From positions 83,820 to 147,819 of the forward strand of contig JASLGM010000020.1 of the NCBI GenBank assembly GCA_030150045.1: a stretch of DNA of 64,000 bases, in the 5' to 3' direction. Within the stretch, counting starts at the first letter, position 1. Each line of letters begins with the position of its first letter. The translations under genes were made by a program, and so were the position numbers. The notes below the pieces were generated by a model, which worked only from the letters and a program-made list of their open reading frames with translations, made no database searches and had not been told where the DNA came from. Origin of the DNA: Taishania sp. Its GTDB lineage: Bacteria; Bacteroidota; Bacteroidia; Flavobacteriales_D; Crocinitomicaceae. Positions 26,841-38,090 of this stretch are shown one piece after another.

Positions 26841-26870
26841 CAAAAGTAATACAGTTGTTAGTATCTACAA
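26841..26870 (-). promoter_or_regulatory. Promoter of the coiled coil-zapA-rny transcript
   Basis: On the minus strand TTG (26868-26870), 19 bases, then TACTTTTG (26841-26848) match the Bacteroidota TTG-N19-TAnnTTTG pattern. The expected transcription start is about ten bases before the ATG at 26825. As no terminator is visible down to 12.7 kb, this promoter may also drive the polysaccharide genes. Confidence 0.75.
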
Positions 26871-26935
26871 GGCTTTTTTAAAACTTGTTTGAAAATATTT
26901 CAAATTTCAAATAATAATACCTTTTTTTGAGGATT

Positions 26936-28627
26936 ATGCACACTCTGATCAAAATGTCACAAAACACAATTCGTTTCCAAACGTTGATTATACTACTAAT
27001 CTGCTTTAGCTCTTTTTCTAATCCAGGGTTTGCTCAAAAAAACAACGGTCCTTTAAACGCTCCGGTAAACATCCCGATTGTTTTAGCTGGAAACTTTGCT
27101 GAACTACGCCCCAATCATTTCCATATGGGAATAGATATTAAAACGCAAGGAAGAGAAGGCTTAGATATTTTTTGTGTACAAGACGGATGGTTATCTAGAG
27201 TCAAAATTTCTAGTTTTGGTTACGGGAAAGTTCTTTACATAGATCACGACAATGGAACTACTAGCGTGTATGCACACCTTCAACAATTCGCCCCAAAACT
27301 AGAACAAAAAATAAGAAAATTACAAACAGAACAACAAAGCTGGGAAATTGAAGTCTTCTTTGAGAAAAATGAAATAAGCATTCAAAAAGGAGAGAAAATA
27401 GCAATATCAGGAAATACAGGGGGAAGTACAGCTCCACACTTACACTTTGAAATTAGAGATACAAAAACAGAACATGCTTTAAACCCTTTAAAAAACGGAA
27501 TCGATGTGGCTGACAACCGAGCGCCAGAAATAAAACACTTAAAAATATATGGCGTTGAAGAACAAGGTTATCTTCTTCCTGGTAAAACCATGCTCTACCC
27601 GGTTATCAAATCAAAAGAAGGTCTATTGAAATTAACCAAAGATACCATCGATATCACCTATTCTTTTTTTACAAAAAATGGCGGAATCACATTTGGCATC
27701 GATGCTTTTGATAAACTAAACGGCGCTGAAAATGTATGCGGATTATATGGCGCAAAATTATTCGTAAACGGCGTTGAATACTTTGGGCATGAAATGAACA
27801 ACATCTCATTTGAAAACAGTCGCTACATCAATTCACATAGAGACCTTTCTGAATCGAATAAAAACATGCACAAATTATTCAGAAACGCTACCAATCCACT
27901 TGAAATCTATAACGCAAACTCTTTAGGCATTATCCAATATCAGTTTAATCCATATCTGAATATTCAGATAAGCGGATACGATGAAAAAAACAATGCTACA
28001 AGTTTAGATTTTGTTGTCAAATTTACACCTTCCGATTTTGCTCAAGACCCTTTTTCAAGACAATCACACTATTGGCCAGCGGAACACCAAGCAATTACAA
28101 AGGATAAATACCATTTTGAAATTTTAGAAGGAACGTTCTACGAACCCACTAAAAAAACCAATGCTACTCAAACCATTTGTGACGCAAGTGTATCTTTACA
28201 AAAACATTATAACGTTTCCTTACAAGGTCCAACAGACAAATGGTCTGATAAACGTTACTTAGTTGTTTCTGGATCAAAAGCCATTCGAACTACATTTTCG
28301 GATGGAAAATACTACGGAAAAACAAATGCCATTGGAGCCATTACTTTGAAAATAGATACGATACCACCAGCAATAAAATGGATGGGAAAAGGAATAATAT
28401 CTTCTTTGAATCAGATTAAATTCAATATTTCAGATGGACAAAGTGGATTGAAAAATTATTATTGTTATCTAAACAACGAATGGATAATGCTGGAATATGA
28501 ATACAAAACAAAGTCACTTTTCAGTTACGACAGAGTAGAAATCCCTCCCAATTCAACCTTGCGCTTAGAGGTTTTCGACGAACGAAATAATATGGCAGTC
28601 TACGAAGAAATCATAAACCGCCAATAA
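26936..28627 (+). CDS. M23 family (LytM) metallopeptidase
   Basis: This is a 563-residue exported peptidase. A signal peptide of about 33 residues ends at GFAQ. The LytM domain follows directly: HFHMGID (61-67; ligands H63 and D67), YAH (112-114) and HLHFE (168-172; ligand H170). All zinc and catalytic residues are present, so it should cut peptidoglycan cross-bridges or stems. The remaining 390 residues are strand-rich and unassigned. A TTG three codons upstream is possible; ATG at 26936 is preferred, and ATG at 26954 is an alternative start that still keeps the signal peptide. It is divergent from the zapA group. Confidence 0.88.
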   Translation: MHTLIKMSQNTIRFQTLIILLICFSSFSNPGFAQKNNGPLNAPVNIPIVLAGNFAELRPNHFHMGIDIKTQGREGLDIFCVQDGWLSRVKISSFGYGKVLYIDHDNGTTSVYAHLQQFAPKLEQKIRKLQTEQQSWEIEVFFEKNEISIQKGEKIAISGNTGGSTAPHLHFEIRDTKTEHALNPLKNGIDVADNRAPEIKHLKIYGVEEQGYLLPGKTMLYPVIKSKEGLLKLTKDTIDITYSFFTKNGGITFGIDAFDKLNGAENVCGLYGAKLFVNGVEYFGHEMNNISFENSRYINSHRDLSESNKNMHKLFRNATNPLEIYNANSLGIIQYQFNPYLNIQISGYDEKNNATSLDFVVKFTPSDFAQDPFSRQSHYWPAEHQAITKDKYHFEILEGTFYEPTKKTNATQTICDASVSLQKHYNVSLQGPTDKWSDKRYLVVSGSKAIRTTFSDGKYYGKTNAIGAITLKIDTIPPAIKWMGKGIISSLNQIKFNISDGQSGLKNYYCYLNNEWIMLEYEYKTKSLFSYDRVEIPPNSTLRLEVFDERNNMAVYEEIINRQ

Positions 28628-28639
28628 ATATAAAGGAAA

Positions 28640-28951
28640 CTATGCCTCCGTTGTTGGTGAAAAATTCATCGTTGGCATTGGTGCTGTATCAACTTCTTGA
28701 ATTGTTCCGAAAGTTTGCTCATAACGCTGAATATTTTCCGCTAAAGCACGCATATATTTCTTCGCATTTTGAGGTGTCATGATAATTCTTGAACGTACTT
28801 TTCCTTTTGGAACCCCAGGCATTAATTGAACAAAATCCGACACAAATTCACCCGGAGAGTGCGTAATAATTGCCAAATTCGAGTATGCCCCTTGTGCCAC
28901 ATCATCTGTTAGCTCAATATTTATTTGATTTTCTTGATTATTTTGATCCAT
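28640..28951 (-). CDS. DUF3467 protein
   Basis: This 103-residue protein matches DUF3467 by INIELTDDVAQGAYSNLAIITHSPGEFVSDF and GVPKGKVRSRIIMTPQNAKKYMRAL. The function is unknown. In Bacteroidota this small protein is, to my knowledge, a usual neighbour of rpoC. Here it follows rpoC on the same strand, but about 470 bases with the rpoC terminator, R2 and R1 separate them. TATATTTA on the minus strand about 20 bases before the ATG, with TTG 18 bases further up, is a weak promoter candidate, which would let it be transcribed separately. Confidence 0.85.
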   Translation of the reverse strand: MDQNNQENQINIELTDDVAQGAYSNLAIITHSPGEFVSDFVQLMPGVPKGKVRSRIIMTPQNAKKYMRALAENIQRYEQTFGTIQEVDTAPMPTMNFSPTTEA

Positions 28952-29060
28952 TTTTTAGTGATTTTTTCCTTAAATATAGAAATCTTTTGCAGAGTCCAAC
29001 CGAATCACAAGTGTTTATTGCGAAAGACTTTCCCTTATCTAATGATTTTCTAAAAGATTT

Positions 29061-29205
29061 GGCAGCCAATTCGGCCTACACGCTTAAGTAAACTCACGAA
29101 AAAAGGTTCTCTTGCTGTTTACCAAGTGCTTCCTTCGGTCGCATTGCTAACCGAACGTTCACTCCTTTTTCGCTTCCTTTAGCTATCGCGTTCCGTCCGG
29201 GCTGA
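29061..29205 (-). repeat. R1 145-bp palindromic element, copy C
   Basis: Read on the minus strand it begins TCAGCCCGGACGGAACGCGA and ends GGCTGCC, with AAAAAGG/CCTTTTTT as outer inner-arm pairing and the conserved apical TGCGACCGAAGGAAGCAC. The inner stem is the least regular of the five copies. It lies between DUF3467 and rpoC, beyond the rpoC terminator. Confidence 0.85.
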
Positions 29206-29248
29206 GAGCTGTTTTCAGGAAATGATTGATGCGTTGAAAACAGATTTT

Positions 29249-29352
29249 GCGCTAAGGATAGGAGCGGCATCCTTTTATGCTAATACATGTTAGCATAAAA
29301 GATACAGCGGATAGCCTGCCCCCTACCAAGTAATTGGTTGGGGAAGCGCCCC
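29249..29352 (+). repeat. R2 interspersed repeat, copy C
   Basis: It starts GCGCTAAGGATAGGAGCGG, followed by a hairpin with 12-base arms (CTTTTATGCTAA and TTAGCATAAAAG around TACATG), then CAGCGGATAGCCTG and a tail ending GGAAGCGCC. The hairpin sequence differs completely from copies A and B while the flanks are kept. Confidence 0.7.
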
Positions 29353-29370
29353 AAATAAAAAAGCGGAAAC

Positions 29371-29402
29371 AAAAAAAGGGAGAATCAAATGACTCTCCCT
29401 TT
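29371..29402 (-). terminator. Intrinsic terminator of the rpoBC transcript
   Basis: On the minus strand AAGGGAGA pairs with TCTCCCTT around a ten-base loop and is followed by a T run (29371-29377). It lies 21 bases past the rpoC stop codon. Confidence 0.85.
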
Positions 29403-29422
29403 ATATTTTGTGCAGATTAAGA

Positions 29423-32400
29423 TTATTTATCTCCTATTGTTTCTAAACTTTCTTTGTCTGTTACAACCAGTTTTTGGAATCTTCTAACCCCTGTACCTGC
29501 TGGAATTAAGTGTCCAACGATCACGTTTTCTTTTAATCCTAGTAAGTGGTCTTCTTTTCCTGCTAATGCTGCTTCGTTTAACACTTTAGTTGTTTCCTGG
29601 AACGATGCCGCAGAAATGAACGATTGTGTTTGTAATGAAGAGCGTGTAATTCCTTGTAACAACGGTTTTGAAGTTGCTGGAACTGCATCACGCGCAATTA
29701 CTAAAGCTTTGTCAGCACGTTTCAATTGAGAGTTCTCATCGCGTAATTTACGTGCAGAAACGATTTGTCCTGGCTTCAACTCCGTAGAATCTCCTGCTTC
29801 AACAATGTATTTCTGTCCATAAATTGCGTCGTTTTCTTCTAGGATATCTGCTTTGTGAACAGATTGTCCTTCTAAGAAACGAGTGTCTCCTGAGTCGATA
29901 ATCTCAGCTTTCAACATCATTTGACGTACGATAACCTCAAAGTGTTTGTCGTTGATTTTCACCCCTTGTAAACGGTATACCTCTTGAATTTCATTTACCA
30001 AGTATTCTTGTACAGAAGTTGGTCCTTGAATGTTCAAGATATCGTTTGGTGTAATTGCACCATCCGATAATGGTTGTCCAGCGCGTACGAAGTCGTTTTC
30101 TTGCACTAAAATGTGTTTCGAAAGTGGAACTAAGTATTTGCGTACTTCACCTGATTTAGAAGTAATGATAATTTCACGGTTACCACGTTTGATTTTCCCG
30201 TACTCAGCGATACCATCAATCTCAGCAACGATAGCTGGATTAGAAGGGTTACGTGCTTCAAATAATTCCGTTACACGAGGAAGACCTCCGGTAATATCCC
30301 CAGTTTTACCAGCCTTACGCGGGATTTTAACTAAGATTTTACCTGCTGTAATCACATCACCTTCTTTGATTGAGATATGCGCATCAACTGGCAAAGAATA
30401 CTCTCTTAAGATTTCCTTTGTTTTAATATCTACGATATGAATAGCTGGGTTAATCTTTTTATCTCTTGATTCTGTAATTACTTTTTCGGAGAATCCAGTT
30501 TGTTCATCGACTTCTTCACGGAAAGTAAGACCTTCTTCTACTCCGTCGAATACTACTTTACCAGAAACTTCTGAAATAATTACTGCGTTATAAGGGTCCC
30601 ACTTAACAATACGGTCGCCTTTTTTGATGTCAACATGGTTTTGCACGAACAATTCAGAACCGTAAGGAATATTTGCTGTCATCATCACTGCACCTGATTT
30701 AGGATCAGTAATTTTCAATTCAGCAGAACGTCCAACAACGATTTCAATTGCGTTTCCGTTTGCATCTGTACTAGAGATTGTACGTAATTCGTCTATTTCC
30801 AAACGTCCTGAAGCTTTCGCTTTCAAATCAGACTGATCGGCAATGTTCGAAGCAGTACCCCCAACGTGGAACGTACGAAGAGTTAACTGTGTACCAGGCT
30901 CTCCAATTGATTGAGCTGCAATAACTCCAACTGAATCTCCTTGTACTGCTAATCTGTGTGTAGAAAGGTTTCTACCGTAACATTTAGCACAAACTCCACG
31001 TCTCATTTCACATGTTAATACAGAACGGATTTCAATTTCTTCGATTCCAGCAGCTTCAATTGCTTTAGCTGTTTCTTCTTCGATTAATTGACCTGCTGCA
31101 ACAACGATTTGATCAGTTTCAGGGAAATAAACATCATGAACAGAAGTACGTCCTAAGATACGATCGTAAAGTGGCTCAACGATTTCGTCATTTTTGCGTA
31201 AAGCAGAAGCAACTAATCCTCTTAAAGTACCACAATCATCTACGTTAATAACAACATCTTGTGCCACATCTACTAAACGACGCGTCAAGTAACCTGCATC
31301 GGCCGTTTTCAATGCTGTATCGGCAAGACCTTTACGTGCACCGTGCGTAGAGATAAAATACTCTAGTACGGATAATCCTTCTTTAAAGTTAGAAAGAATT
31401 GGATTCTCAATAATCTCTTGTGAAGAAGCACCAGATTTTTGCGGTTTGGCCATCAATCCACGCATTCCAGAAAGCTGACGAATCTGTTCTTTAGATCCAC
31501 GGGCACCAGAATCGTACATCATGTAGATGGAGTTAAATCCTTGTCTATCTGTTTGCAATTGATCCATCAATGTTTGAGTCAAACGAGAGTTGGTATGCGT
31601 CCAGATATCAATAATTTGGTTATAACGTTCATTGTTTGTGATAAGTCCCATGTTATAGTTCATCATCACTTCTTGAACCTCATTCTCCGCTTTATTAACG
31701 AATTCTACTTTTTCTTTAGGTATAATAATATCATCTAAGTTGAAGGACAAACCTCCTTTAAATGCCATTGTATAACCTAAATCTTTAATATCATCAAGGA
31801 ATTGAGCTGTACGTGCGGTTCCACATACTTTCAATACGTGACCGATAATATCTCTCAAAGCCTTTTTAGTCATTACATCATTAATGAAACCTGCCTCACG
31901 AGGTACAACTTCATTAAATAATACACGTCCACAAGTTGTTTCTAACATTTGGATAGTCGGCATACCGTTTTCATCCAAATCATACGTTTTCACTTTGATG
32001 TGAGCATGTAAGTCTAACGCTTTCTCATTGTATGCAATGATTACTTCTTCTGGAGAATAGAAGATACTTCCTTCGCCTTTTACAACTTCAGTTTCAGTAT
32101 TTCTTTTCCCTTTTGTAATGTAATATAAACCTAGCACCATATCCTGAGAAGGTACCGCAATTGGTGCTCCATTGGCAGGGTTAAGGATATTATGAGAAGC
32201 AAGCATTAACAATTGCGCCTCCAAGATTGCAGCATTACCTAATGGTAAGTGAACTGCCATCTGGTCACCATCGAAATCGGCGTTGAATGCCGTTGTAACC
32301 AATGGGTGAAGACGAATAGCTTTACCTTCAATTAAAACAGGTTGGAAGGATTGAATACCTAAACGGTGAAGCGTCGGTGCACGGTTAAGTAACACAGGAT

Positions 32401-33709
32401 GCCCTTTCAATACGTTCTCCAAGATGTCCCAAACTACAGGTTCTTTTCTATCAACGATTTTCTTAGCAGATTTAACTGTTTTAACGATACCACGTTCAAT
32501 CATTTTTCGAATGATAAACGGTTTGTAAAGTTCGGCAGCCATATCTTTAGGAAGACCACATTCGTGTAATTTCAAGAATGGTCCAACAACAATTACCGAA
32601 CGTGCTGAATAATCCACACGTTTTCCAAGTAAATTTTGACGGAAACGTCCTTGTTTACCTTTCAATGAATCTGATAAAGATTTCAATGGTCGGTTAGATT
32701 CTGTTTTAACAGCTGAAGATTTTCTAGAGTTATCAAACAATGAATCTACAGCTTCTTGCAGCATACGTTTTTCGTTACGTAAAATTACCTCAGGCGCTTT
32801 GATTTCAATCAAACGCTTCAATCGGTTATTACGGATGATTACACGACGGTATAAATCATTCAAATCCGATGTTGCAAAACGTCCACCATCTAATGGAACC
32901 AATGGTCTTAATTCTGGTGGAATTACAGGAACAACCTTAACAATCATCCACTCAGGTCTATTGTCAATACGCTCTTGAGATTCGCGCATTGCTTCAACAA
33001 CTTGCAGACGTTTTAACGCTTCATTTTTACGTTGAACCGAAGTTTCATTATTTGCTTGGTGACGTAAGCTATATGATGTTTCTTCTAGGTTTAATCCTTT
33101 CAATAAATCATACAAAGCCTCAGCCCCCATCTTAGCGATAAATTTATTAGGGTCTGTATCCTCTAAGTATTGGTTTTCTTTTGGTAAAGAATCTAAAATA
33201 TCTAAGTATTCTTCTTCTGTTAAGAAATCCATTCTTTCAATAGATGAACCATCAAGATTTGTTGCTATCCCTGTTTGGATAACAACATATCTTTCATAAT
33301 AAATGATTTGATCTAATTTTTTTGTTGGTAAACCTAGAAGGTAACCAATTTTATTTGGCAGAGATCGGAAGTACCAGATGTGCGCAACAGGAACAACTAA
33401 AGAGATGTGTCCCATTCTTTCACGACGAACTTTCTTTTCTGTAACTTCTACACCACATCGGTCACAAACGATTCCTTTATAGCGTATTCTCTTATATTTA
33501 CCACAGTGGCACTCATAGTCTTTTACTGGACCAAAAATGCGTTCACAAAATAGACCATCGCGTTCCGGTTTATATGTACGATAGTTAATCGTCTCCGGCT
33601 TTAAAACCTCTCCACTAGATTGCTCTAGAATTGTTTCAGGAGAAGCCAACGAGATGGTAATCTTGTTGAAGCTATTTTGCTTTTTCTGTATGTCTTTTCT
33701 ATAAGCCAT
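29423..33709 (-). CDS. rpoC: DNA-directed RNA polymerase subunit beta'
   Basis: This 1428-residue protein forms the catalytic cleft of RNA polymerase with beta. The metal-binding loop NADFDGDQ is at 476-483, the N-terminal zinc site uses C67, C69, C82 and C85, and the second zinc group [13 protein letters not shown] lies in the C-terminal half, followed by the trigger-loop region [22 protein letters not shown]. It follows rpoB by 43 bases. Length matches other Bacteroidota beta' subunits. A terminator ends the transcript just downstream. Confidence 0.98.
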   Translation of the reverse strand: MAYRKDIQKKQNSFNKITISLASPETILEQSSGEVLKPETINYRTYKPERDGLFCERIFGPVKDYECHCGKYKRIRYKGIVCDRCGVEVTEKKVRRERMGHISLVVPVAHIWYFRSLPNKIGYLLGLPTKKLDQIIYYERYVVIQTGIATNLDGSSIERMDFLTEEEYLDILDSLPKENQYLEDTDPNKFIAKMGAEALYDLLKGLNLEETSYSLRHQANNETSVQRKNEALKRLQVVEAMRESQERIDNRPEWMIVKVVPVIPPELRPLVPLDGGRFATSDLNDLYRRVIIRNNRLKRLIEIKAPEVILRNEKRMLQEAVDSLFDNSRKSSAVKTESNRPLKSLSDSLKGKQGRFRQNLLGKRVDYSARSVIVVGPFLKLHECGLPKDMAAELYKPFIIRKMIERGIVKTVKSAKKIVDRKEPVVWDILENVLKGHPVLLNRAPTLHRLGIQSFQPVLIEGKAIRLHPLVTTAFNADFDGDQMAVHLPLGNAAILEAQLLMLASHNILNPANGAPIAVPSQDMVLGLYYITKGKRNTETEVVKGEGSIFYSPEEVIIAYNEKALDLHAHIKVKTYDLDENGMPTIQMLETTCGRVLFNEVVPREAGFINDVMTKKALRDIIGHVLKVCGTARTAQFLDDIKDLGYTMAFKGGLSFNLDDIIIPKEKVEFVNKAENEVQEVMMNYNMGLITNNERYNQIIDIWTHTNSRLTQTLMDQLQTDRQGFNSIYMMYDSGARGSKEQIRQLSGMRGLMAKPQKSGASSQEIIENPILSNFKEGLSVLEYFISTHGARKGLADTALKTADAGYLTRRLVDVAQDVVINVDDCGTLRGLVASALRKNDEIVEPLYDRILGRTSVHDVYFPETDQIVVAAGQLIEEETAKAIEAAGIEEIEIRSVLTCEMRRGVCAKCYGRNLSTHRLAVQGDSVGVIAAQSIGEPGTQLTLRTFHVGGTASNIADQSDLKAKASGRLEIDELRTISSTDANGNAIEIVVGRSAELKITDPKSGAVMMTANIPYGSELFVQNHVDIKKGDRIVKWDPYNAVIISEVSGKVVFDGVEEGLTFREEVDEQTGFSEKVITESRDKKINPAIHIVDIKTKEILREYSLPVDAHISIKEGDVITAGKILVKIPRKAGKTGDITGGLPRVTELFEARNPSNPAIVAEIDGIAEYGKIKRGNREIIITSKSGEVRKYLVPLSKHILVQENDFVRAGQPLSDGAITPNDILNIQGPTSVQEYLVNEIQEVYRLQGVKINDKHFEVIVRQMMLKAEIIDSGDTRFLEGQSVHKADILEENDAIYGQKYIVEAGDSTELKPGQIVSARKLRDENSQLKRADKALVIARDAVPATSKPLLQGITRSSLQTQSFISAASFQETTKVLNEAALAGKEDHLLGLKENVIVGHLIPAGTGVRRFQKLVVTDKESLETIGDK

Positions 33710-33752
33710 TTTCTGCTTGTTTCTTTAATTAACAACTATGCTTTCCAGCAAA

Positions 33753-36700
33753 TTAATCCAATGATACGTTCAAACACAATCCACGTAATTCATGTAACAA
33801 TACGTTGAAAGATTCAGGAATTCCTGGTTCAGGAATATTGTCTCCTTTAACAATTGCTTCGTAGGCTTTAGCACGCCCCATTACGTCATCAGATTTAACG
33901 GTTAAGATTTCTTGAAGAATATTAGCTGCACCAAATGCCTCTAATGCCCATACCTCCATCTCTCCAAAACGCTGACCTCCGAATTGTGCTTTACCACCTA
34001 ATGGTTGTTGCGTAATCAATGAGTACGGTCCGATTGAACGCGCGTGCATTTTGTCATCTACCATGTGTGATAATTTCAACATGTAGATCACCCCAACAGT
34101 TGCCGGTTGGTGGAAACGCTCACCTGTTCCTCCGTCATGTAAGTAGGTTTTTCCAGATTTTGGAATTCCTGCCTCAATACAGTATTCATCAATTTCAGAA
34201 GGTTCGGCACCGTCGAAAATAGGAGTAGCAAACTTAACACCCATTTTTTCACCTGCCCAACCTAATACTGTTTCATAAATCTGTCCAAGGTTCATACGAG
34301 ATGGTACCCCTAGTGGATTTAAAACAATATCAACCGGCGTTCCGTCTTCCAAGAATGGCATATCTTCAGCTCTAACGATATTTGCTACAATACCTTTGTT
34401 ACCGTGACGTCCTGCCATTTTATCTCCGACTTTTAATTTACGTTTTTTAGCAACATAAACTTTCGCCATTTTAATGATTCCTGCTGGAAGTTCATCTCCT
34501 ACTGAAATATGGAATTTCTTACGTTTAAAAGTTCCTAATAAATCATTTGCTTTGATTGTAAAGTTATGAATAACACGCCCAATCAATGCATTTAGATGAT
34601 TATCTGCAGTCCAATTTGTTGGATTAACAATTGTATAATCAATTGCGAACAAGTTCTTTGATGAGAATTTTTGACCTTTTTTAATTACTTCCTCACGGAA
34701 ATTATTAAATACGCCAGCAGATTTCTCTTCACCAACAATTTGTAATAATTTTTCAACCAATACTTCTTTCAATGCTGCATAATCTTTATCATAATCAGCA
34801 TCTAAAGCTTCTAAGATTGGTTTATCCTGTGCTTTAGCTTTACGATCTTTAACTGCTCTAGAGAACAATTTCTTATCAATAACAACACCTCTTAAAGATG
34901 GTCCGGCTTTCAAAGAAGCATCTTTCACGTCTCCTGCTTTATCACCGAAGATAGCGCGTAAAAGTTTTTCTTCTGGTGAAGGATCTGTTTCTCCTTTAGG
35001 AGTAATCTTACCAATAAGAATATCACCTTCTTTGATTTCAGCACCGATACGGATTAATCCGTTTTCATCTAAGTCTTTAGTAGCTTCTTCCGAAACGTTT
35101 GGAATATCAGAAGTTAATTCTTCCATACCACGCTTTGTGTCACGTACTTCTAACGTATACTCATCGATGTGAATTGATGTAAAGATATCTTCACGTACAA
35201 CACGTTCAGAAATAACGATAGCATCCTCAAAGTTATACCCTTTCCAAGGCATGAAAGCTACTTTAAGGTTTTGCCCTAGTGCTAATTCCCCTTGTTGCGT
35301 TGCATATCCTTCGCAAAGTACTTGTGCTTTTTCAACTCGATCACCTTTCTTAACAATAGGTTTCAAGTTGATACATGTACTCTGGTTAGTTTTTTGATAT
35401 TTTGTTAAGTTGTAACGTTTTTCTTCCGTTTCGAAACTTACTAATTTATCGTCTTGTGTCCAATCGTAACGAATTACGATTTCATTAGCATCTACATAAG
35501 TAACTACACCTGGTCCTTCAGCATTAATCAAAACACGAGAATCGCGAGCTACAAGTCGTTCAATTCCTGTTCCAACAATTGGAGAACTAGGGCGTAACAA
35601 AGGTACAGCTTGACGTTGCATGTTAGACCCCATCAATGCACGGTTGGCATCATCATGTTCCAAGAAAGGAATAGAAGAAGCTGCAATTGAAGCAATCTGG
35701 TTAGCACCAACATCCATTAAATCTAATTGATTTGGCTCAACAACTGGGAAGTCCCCTTCGTATCTTGCCTTAACAATATCTGTCAAGAAAGAACCGTCGT
35801 CTCCAACTTTCGCATTAGCCTGCGCAATTGTTTTGTCGTCCTCCTCTTCAGCTGTTAAATAGATTGGTTCATTTTTAAGATCTACTGTACCACCTTGAAC
35901 TGGTCTATAAGGCGTTTCAATAAATCCTAACTTGTTAACTTTCGCAAATACACATAACGAAGAAATTAAACCAATGTTTGGTCCCTCTGGTGTTTCAATC
36001 GTACAAAGACGACCATAATGTGTATAGTGAACGTCACGAACCTCAAATCCTGCTCTATCTCTAGATAATCCACCTGGTCCTAGAGCCGATAAACGGCGCT
36101 TGTGTGTTACCTCAGATAGTGGATTCGTTTGATCCATAAATTGAGACAACTGATTCGTTCCAAAGAAAGAATTAATAACAGAAGATAACGTTTTGGCGTT
36201 GATTAAGTCGATTGGAGTAAACACCTCGTTATCACGCACATTCATACGTTCACGAATTGTTCTTGCCATACGTGCTAAACCTACACCAAACTGAGCATAT
36301 AGTTGCTCTCCAACAGTACGTACACGACGATTTGACAAGTGGTCAATATCATCAACATCTGCTTTTGAGTTAATCAATTCAATTAAGTATTGAACGATCA
36401 GAATAATATCTTGTTTAGTAAGAACACGAGATTCCTCAGAATCATCAATTCCTAACTTTTTGTTTAGTCTAAAACGACCAACTTCACCTAAATCATAACG
36501 TGTGTCTGAGAAGAATAATTTCTCAAATACCGATTTTGCCGTTTCATAATCAGGTGGTTCAGCATTTCTTAATTGGCGATAGATATGCTCAACCGCTTCT
36601 TTTTCGGAGTTAGAGATATCCTTTTGTAAAGTGTTATAAATAATAGTGTAATCTGCACTATTAATATCTTCTTTATGTAGAATAACTGTTTTAACCCCAG

Positions 36701-37571
36701 CGTCGATAATTAAATCAACATGGAAATCTTCAAGAATTGTTTCACGATCAAGAAGTACTTCATTTCTTTCAATAGAAACGACTTCTCCTGTATCTTCATC
36801 TCCGAAATCTTCAATCCAAGACTTCAATACACGTGCAGCAAGTTTACGACCTACTAATTTTTTCAAATTAGCTTTATTAGCCTTAACCTCGTCTGCCAAT
36901 CCAAAGATTTCTAAAATATCTTTATCGCTTTCGTATCCAATCGCTCTAAAAAGAGTAGTTACTGGTAACTTCTTTTTACGATCGATATAAGCGTACATAA
37001 CATTGTTAATGTCTGTTGCGAATTCAATCCATGAACCTTTGAAAGGGATAACACGAGCTGAATACAACTTAGTACCGTTAGCGTGTCTAGATTGTCCAAA
37101 GAACACACCCGGTGAACGATGTAATTGCGAAACGATAACTCTTTCAGCACCGTTAATAACAAACGATCCTTTTGGTGTCATATAAGGGATGGTTCCCAAA
37201 TAAACATCTTGAACAATAGTTTCAAAATCTTCGTGCTCTGGATCTGTACAGTATAATTTAAGTTTCGCCTTTAACGGAACACTATACGTCAATCCACGTT
37301 CAATACACTCTTCAATTGTGTAACGTGGTGGATCGATAAAGTAGTCTAAAAACTCCAATACAAATTGATTTCTCGTATCTGTGATTGGGAAGTTTTCAGC
37401 AAAAACTTTATACAAACCTTCGCTTTCTCTATTCTCTGGAGTTGTTTCCAATTGGAAAAACTCTTGGAAAGACTTTAATTGAATATCCAAGAAATCTGGA
37501 TACTCAAAATGAGCTTTGCCTGAAGCAAAGTTTATTCTCGTTGAGTTGTTGCTTGATGTTGCCAATGTCAA
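33753..37571 (-). CDS. rpoB: DNA-directed RNA polymerase subunit beta
   Basis: This 1272-residue protein is the second large subunit of RNA polymerase. The rifampicin-binding region reads [19 protein letters not shown] then [21 protein letters not shown], with the residues usual for sensitive enzymes (Q, D, H, R and S at the well-known positions) all present. Near the C-terminus [22 protein letters not shown] and [19 protein letters not shown] are conserved. It follows rplL by 105 bases, and a 10-bp hairpin lies in that gap. Confidence 0.98.
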   Translation of the reverse strand: MTLATSSNNSTRINFASGKAHFEYPDFLDIQLKSFQEFFQLETTPENRESEGLYKVFAENFPITDTRNQFVLEFLDYFIDPPRYTIEECIERGLTYSVPLKAKLKLYCTDPEHEDFETIVQDVYLGTIPYMTPKGSFVINGAERVIVSQLHRSPGVFFGQSRHANGTKLYSARVIPFKGSWIEFATDINNVMYAYIDRKKKLPVTTLFRAIGYESDKDILEIFGLADEVKANKANLKKLVGRKLAARVLKSWIEDFGDEDTGEVVSIERNEVLLDRETILEDFHVDLIIDAGVKTVILHKEDINSADYTIIYNTLQKDISNSEKEAVEHIYRQLRNAEPPDYETAKSVFEKLFFSDTRYDLGEVGRFRLNKKLGIDDSEESRVLTKQDIILIVQYLIELINSKADVDDIDHLSNRRVRTVGEQLYAQFGVGLARMARTIRERMNVRDNEVFTPIDLINAKTLSSVINSFFGTNQLSQFMDQTNPLSEVTHKRRLSALGPGGLSRDRAGFEVRDVHYTHYGRLCTIETPEGPNIGLISSLCVFAKVNKLGFIETPYRPVQGGTVDLKNEPIYLTAEEEDDKTIAQANAKVGDDGSFLTDIVKARYEGDFPVVEPNQLDLMDVGANQIASIAASSIPFLEHDDANRALMGSNMQRQAVPLLRPSSPIVGTGIERLVARDSRVLINAEGPGVVTYVDANEIVIRYDWTQDDKLVSFETEEKRYNLTKYQKTNQSTCINLKPIVKKGDRVEKAQVLCEGYATQQGELALGQNLKVAFMPWKGYNFEDAIVISERVVREDIFTSIHIDEYTLEVRDTKRGMEELTSDIPNVSEEATKDLDENGLIRIGAEIKEGDILIGKITPKGETDPSPEEKLLRAIFGDKAGDVKDASLKAGPSLRGVVIDKKLFSRAVKDRKAKAQDKPILEALDADYDKDYAALKEVLVEKLLQIVGEEKSAGVFNNFREEVIKKGQKFSSKNLFAIDYTIVNPTNWTADNHLNALIGRVIHNFTIKANDLLGTFKRKKFHISVGDELPAGIIKMAKVYVAKKRKLKVGDKMAGRHGNKGIVANIVRAEDMPFLEDGTPVDIVLNPLGVPSRMNLGQIYETVLGWAGEKMGVKFATPIFDGAEPSEIDEYCIEAGIPKSGKTYLHDGGTGERFHQPATVGVIYMLKLSHMVDDKMHARSIGPYSLITQQPLGGKAQFGGQRFGEMEVWALEAFGAANILQEILTVKSDDVMGRAKAYEAIVKGDNIPEPGIPESFNVLLHELRGLCLNVSLD

Positions 37572-37628
37572 ACTTTTTGGTTTATGAAAACGGGCATAAA
37601 AGTGTATTCACACAATTAAACGGGAATA

Positions 37629-37653
37629 GGCACCCCACACTTTGCGGGATGCC
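37629..37653 (-). other. Hairpin between rplL and rpoB, candidate attenuator or processing site
   Basis: On the minus strand GGCATCCCGC pairs with GTGGGGTGCC around AAAGT (10 pairs, two of them G-T). No T run follows, so it is not a standard terminator. It lies 23 bases past the rplL stop codon. In Escherichia coli an attenuator and an RNase III site occupy the same gap. Confidence 0.55.
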
Positions 37654-37676
37654 TTCCAAGCTTTTGAGTGCTAAAA

Positions 37677-38051
37677 TTATTTAATTTCAACCTCAGCTCC
37701 AGCCTCTTCAAGAGCTTTCTTAAGACCTTCAGCTTCGTCTTTAGATACTCCTTCTTTCAATGTAGATGGTGCACCGTCAACGATTTCTTTAGATTCTTTC
37801 AATCCTTGTCCAGTCAATTCTTTTACCAATTTAACAACTGCTAATTTGTTAGCACCTCCAGATTTCAATACTACATCAAATTCTGTTTTTTCAGCAGCAG
37901 CTTCACCAGCACCAGCACCACCAGCAACCATTACAGGAGCTGCAGCAGCAGGTTCGATTCCGTACTCATCTTTCAAGATTGTTGCTAATTCGTTAACTTC
38001 TTTAACTGTCAAGTTAACTAATGTTTCTGCGATTTGTTTTAAATCAGCCAT
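37677..38051 (-). CDS. rplL: 50S ribosomal protein L7/L12
   Basis: This 124-residue acidic protein forms the ribosomal stalk that recruits translation factors. It has the N-terminal dimerisation helix ([18 protein letters not shown]), the alanine-rich hinge ([19 protein letters not shown], about residues 35-54) and the C-terminal domain with [20 protein letters not shown]. It lies 39 bases after rplJ, its ribosomal partner. A hairpin follows it before rpoB. Confidence 0.97.
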   Translation of the reverse strand: MADLKQIAETLVNLTVKEVNELATILKDEYGIEPAAAAPVMVAGGAGAGEAAAEKTEFDVVLKSGGANKLAVVKLVKELTGQGLKESKEIVDGAPSTLKEGVSKDEAEGLKKALEEAGAEVEIK

Positions 38052-38090
38052 TTTATAAAATATTAAAAAGGTTCAAAAAATAAATAATAA

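Noticed and set aside
30030..30440. Long plus-strand open frame opposite rpoC
   Set aside because: It is the complement of a strongly conserved rpoC region, and its composition follows from rpoC codon use.
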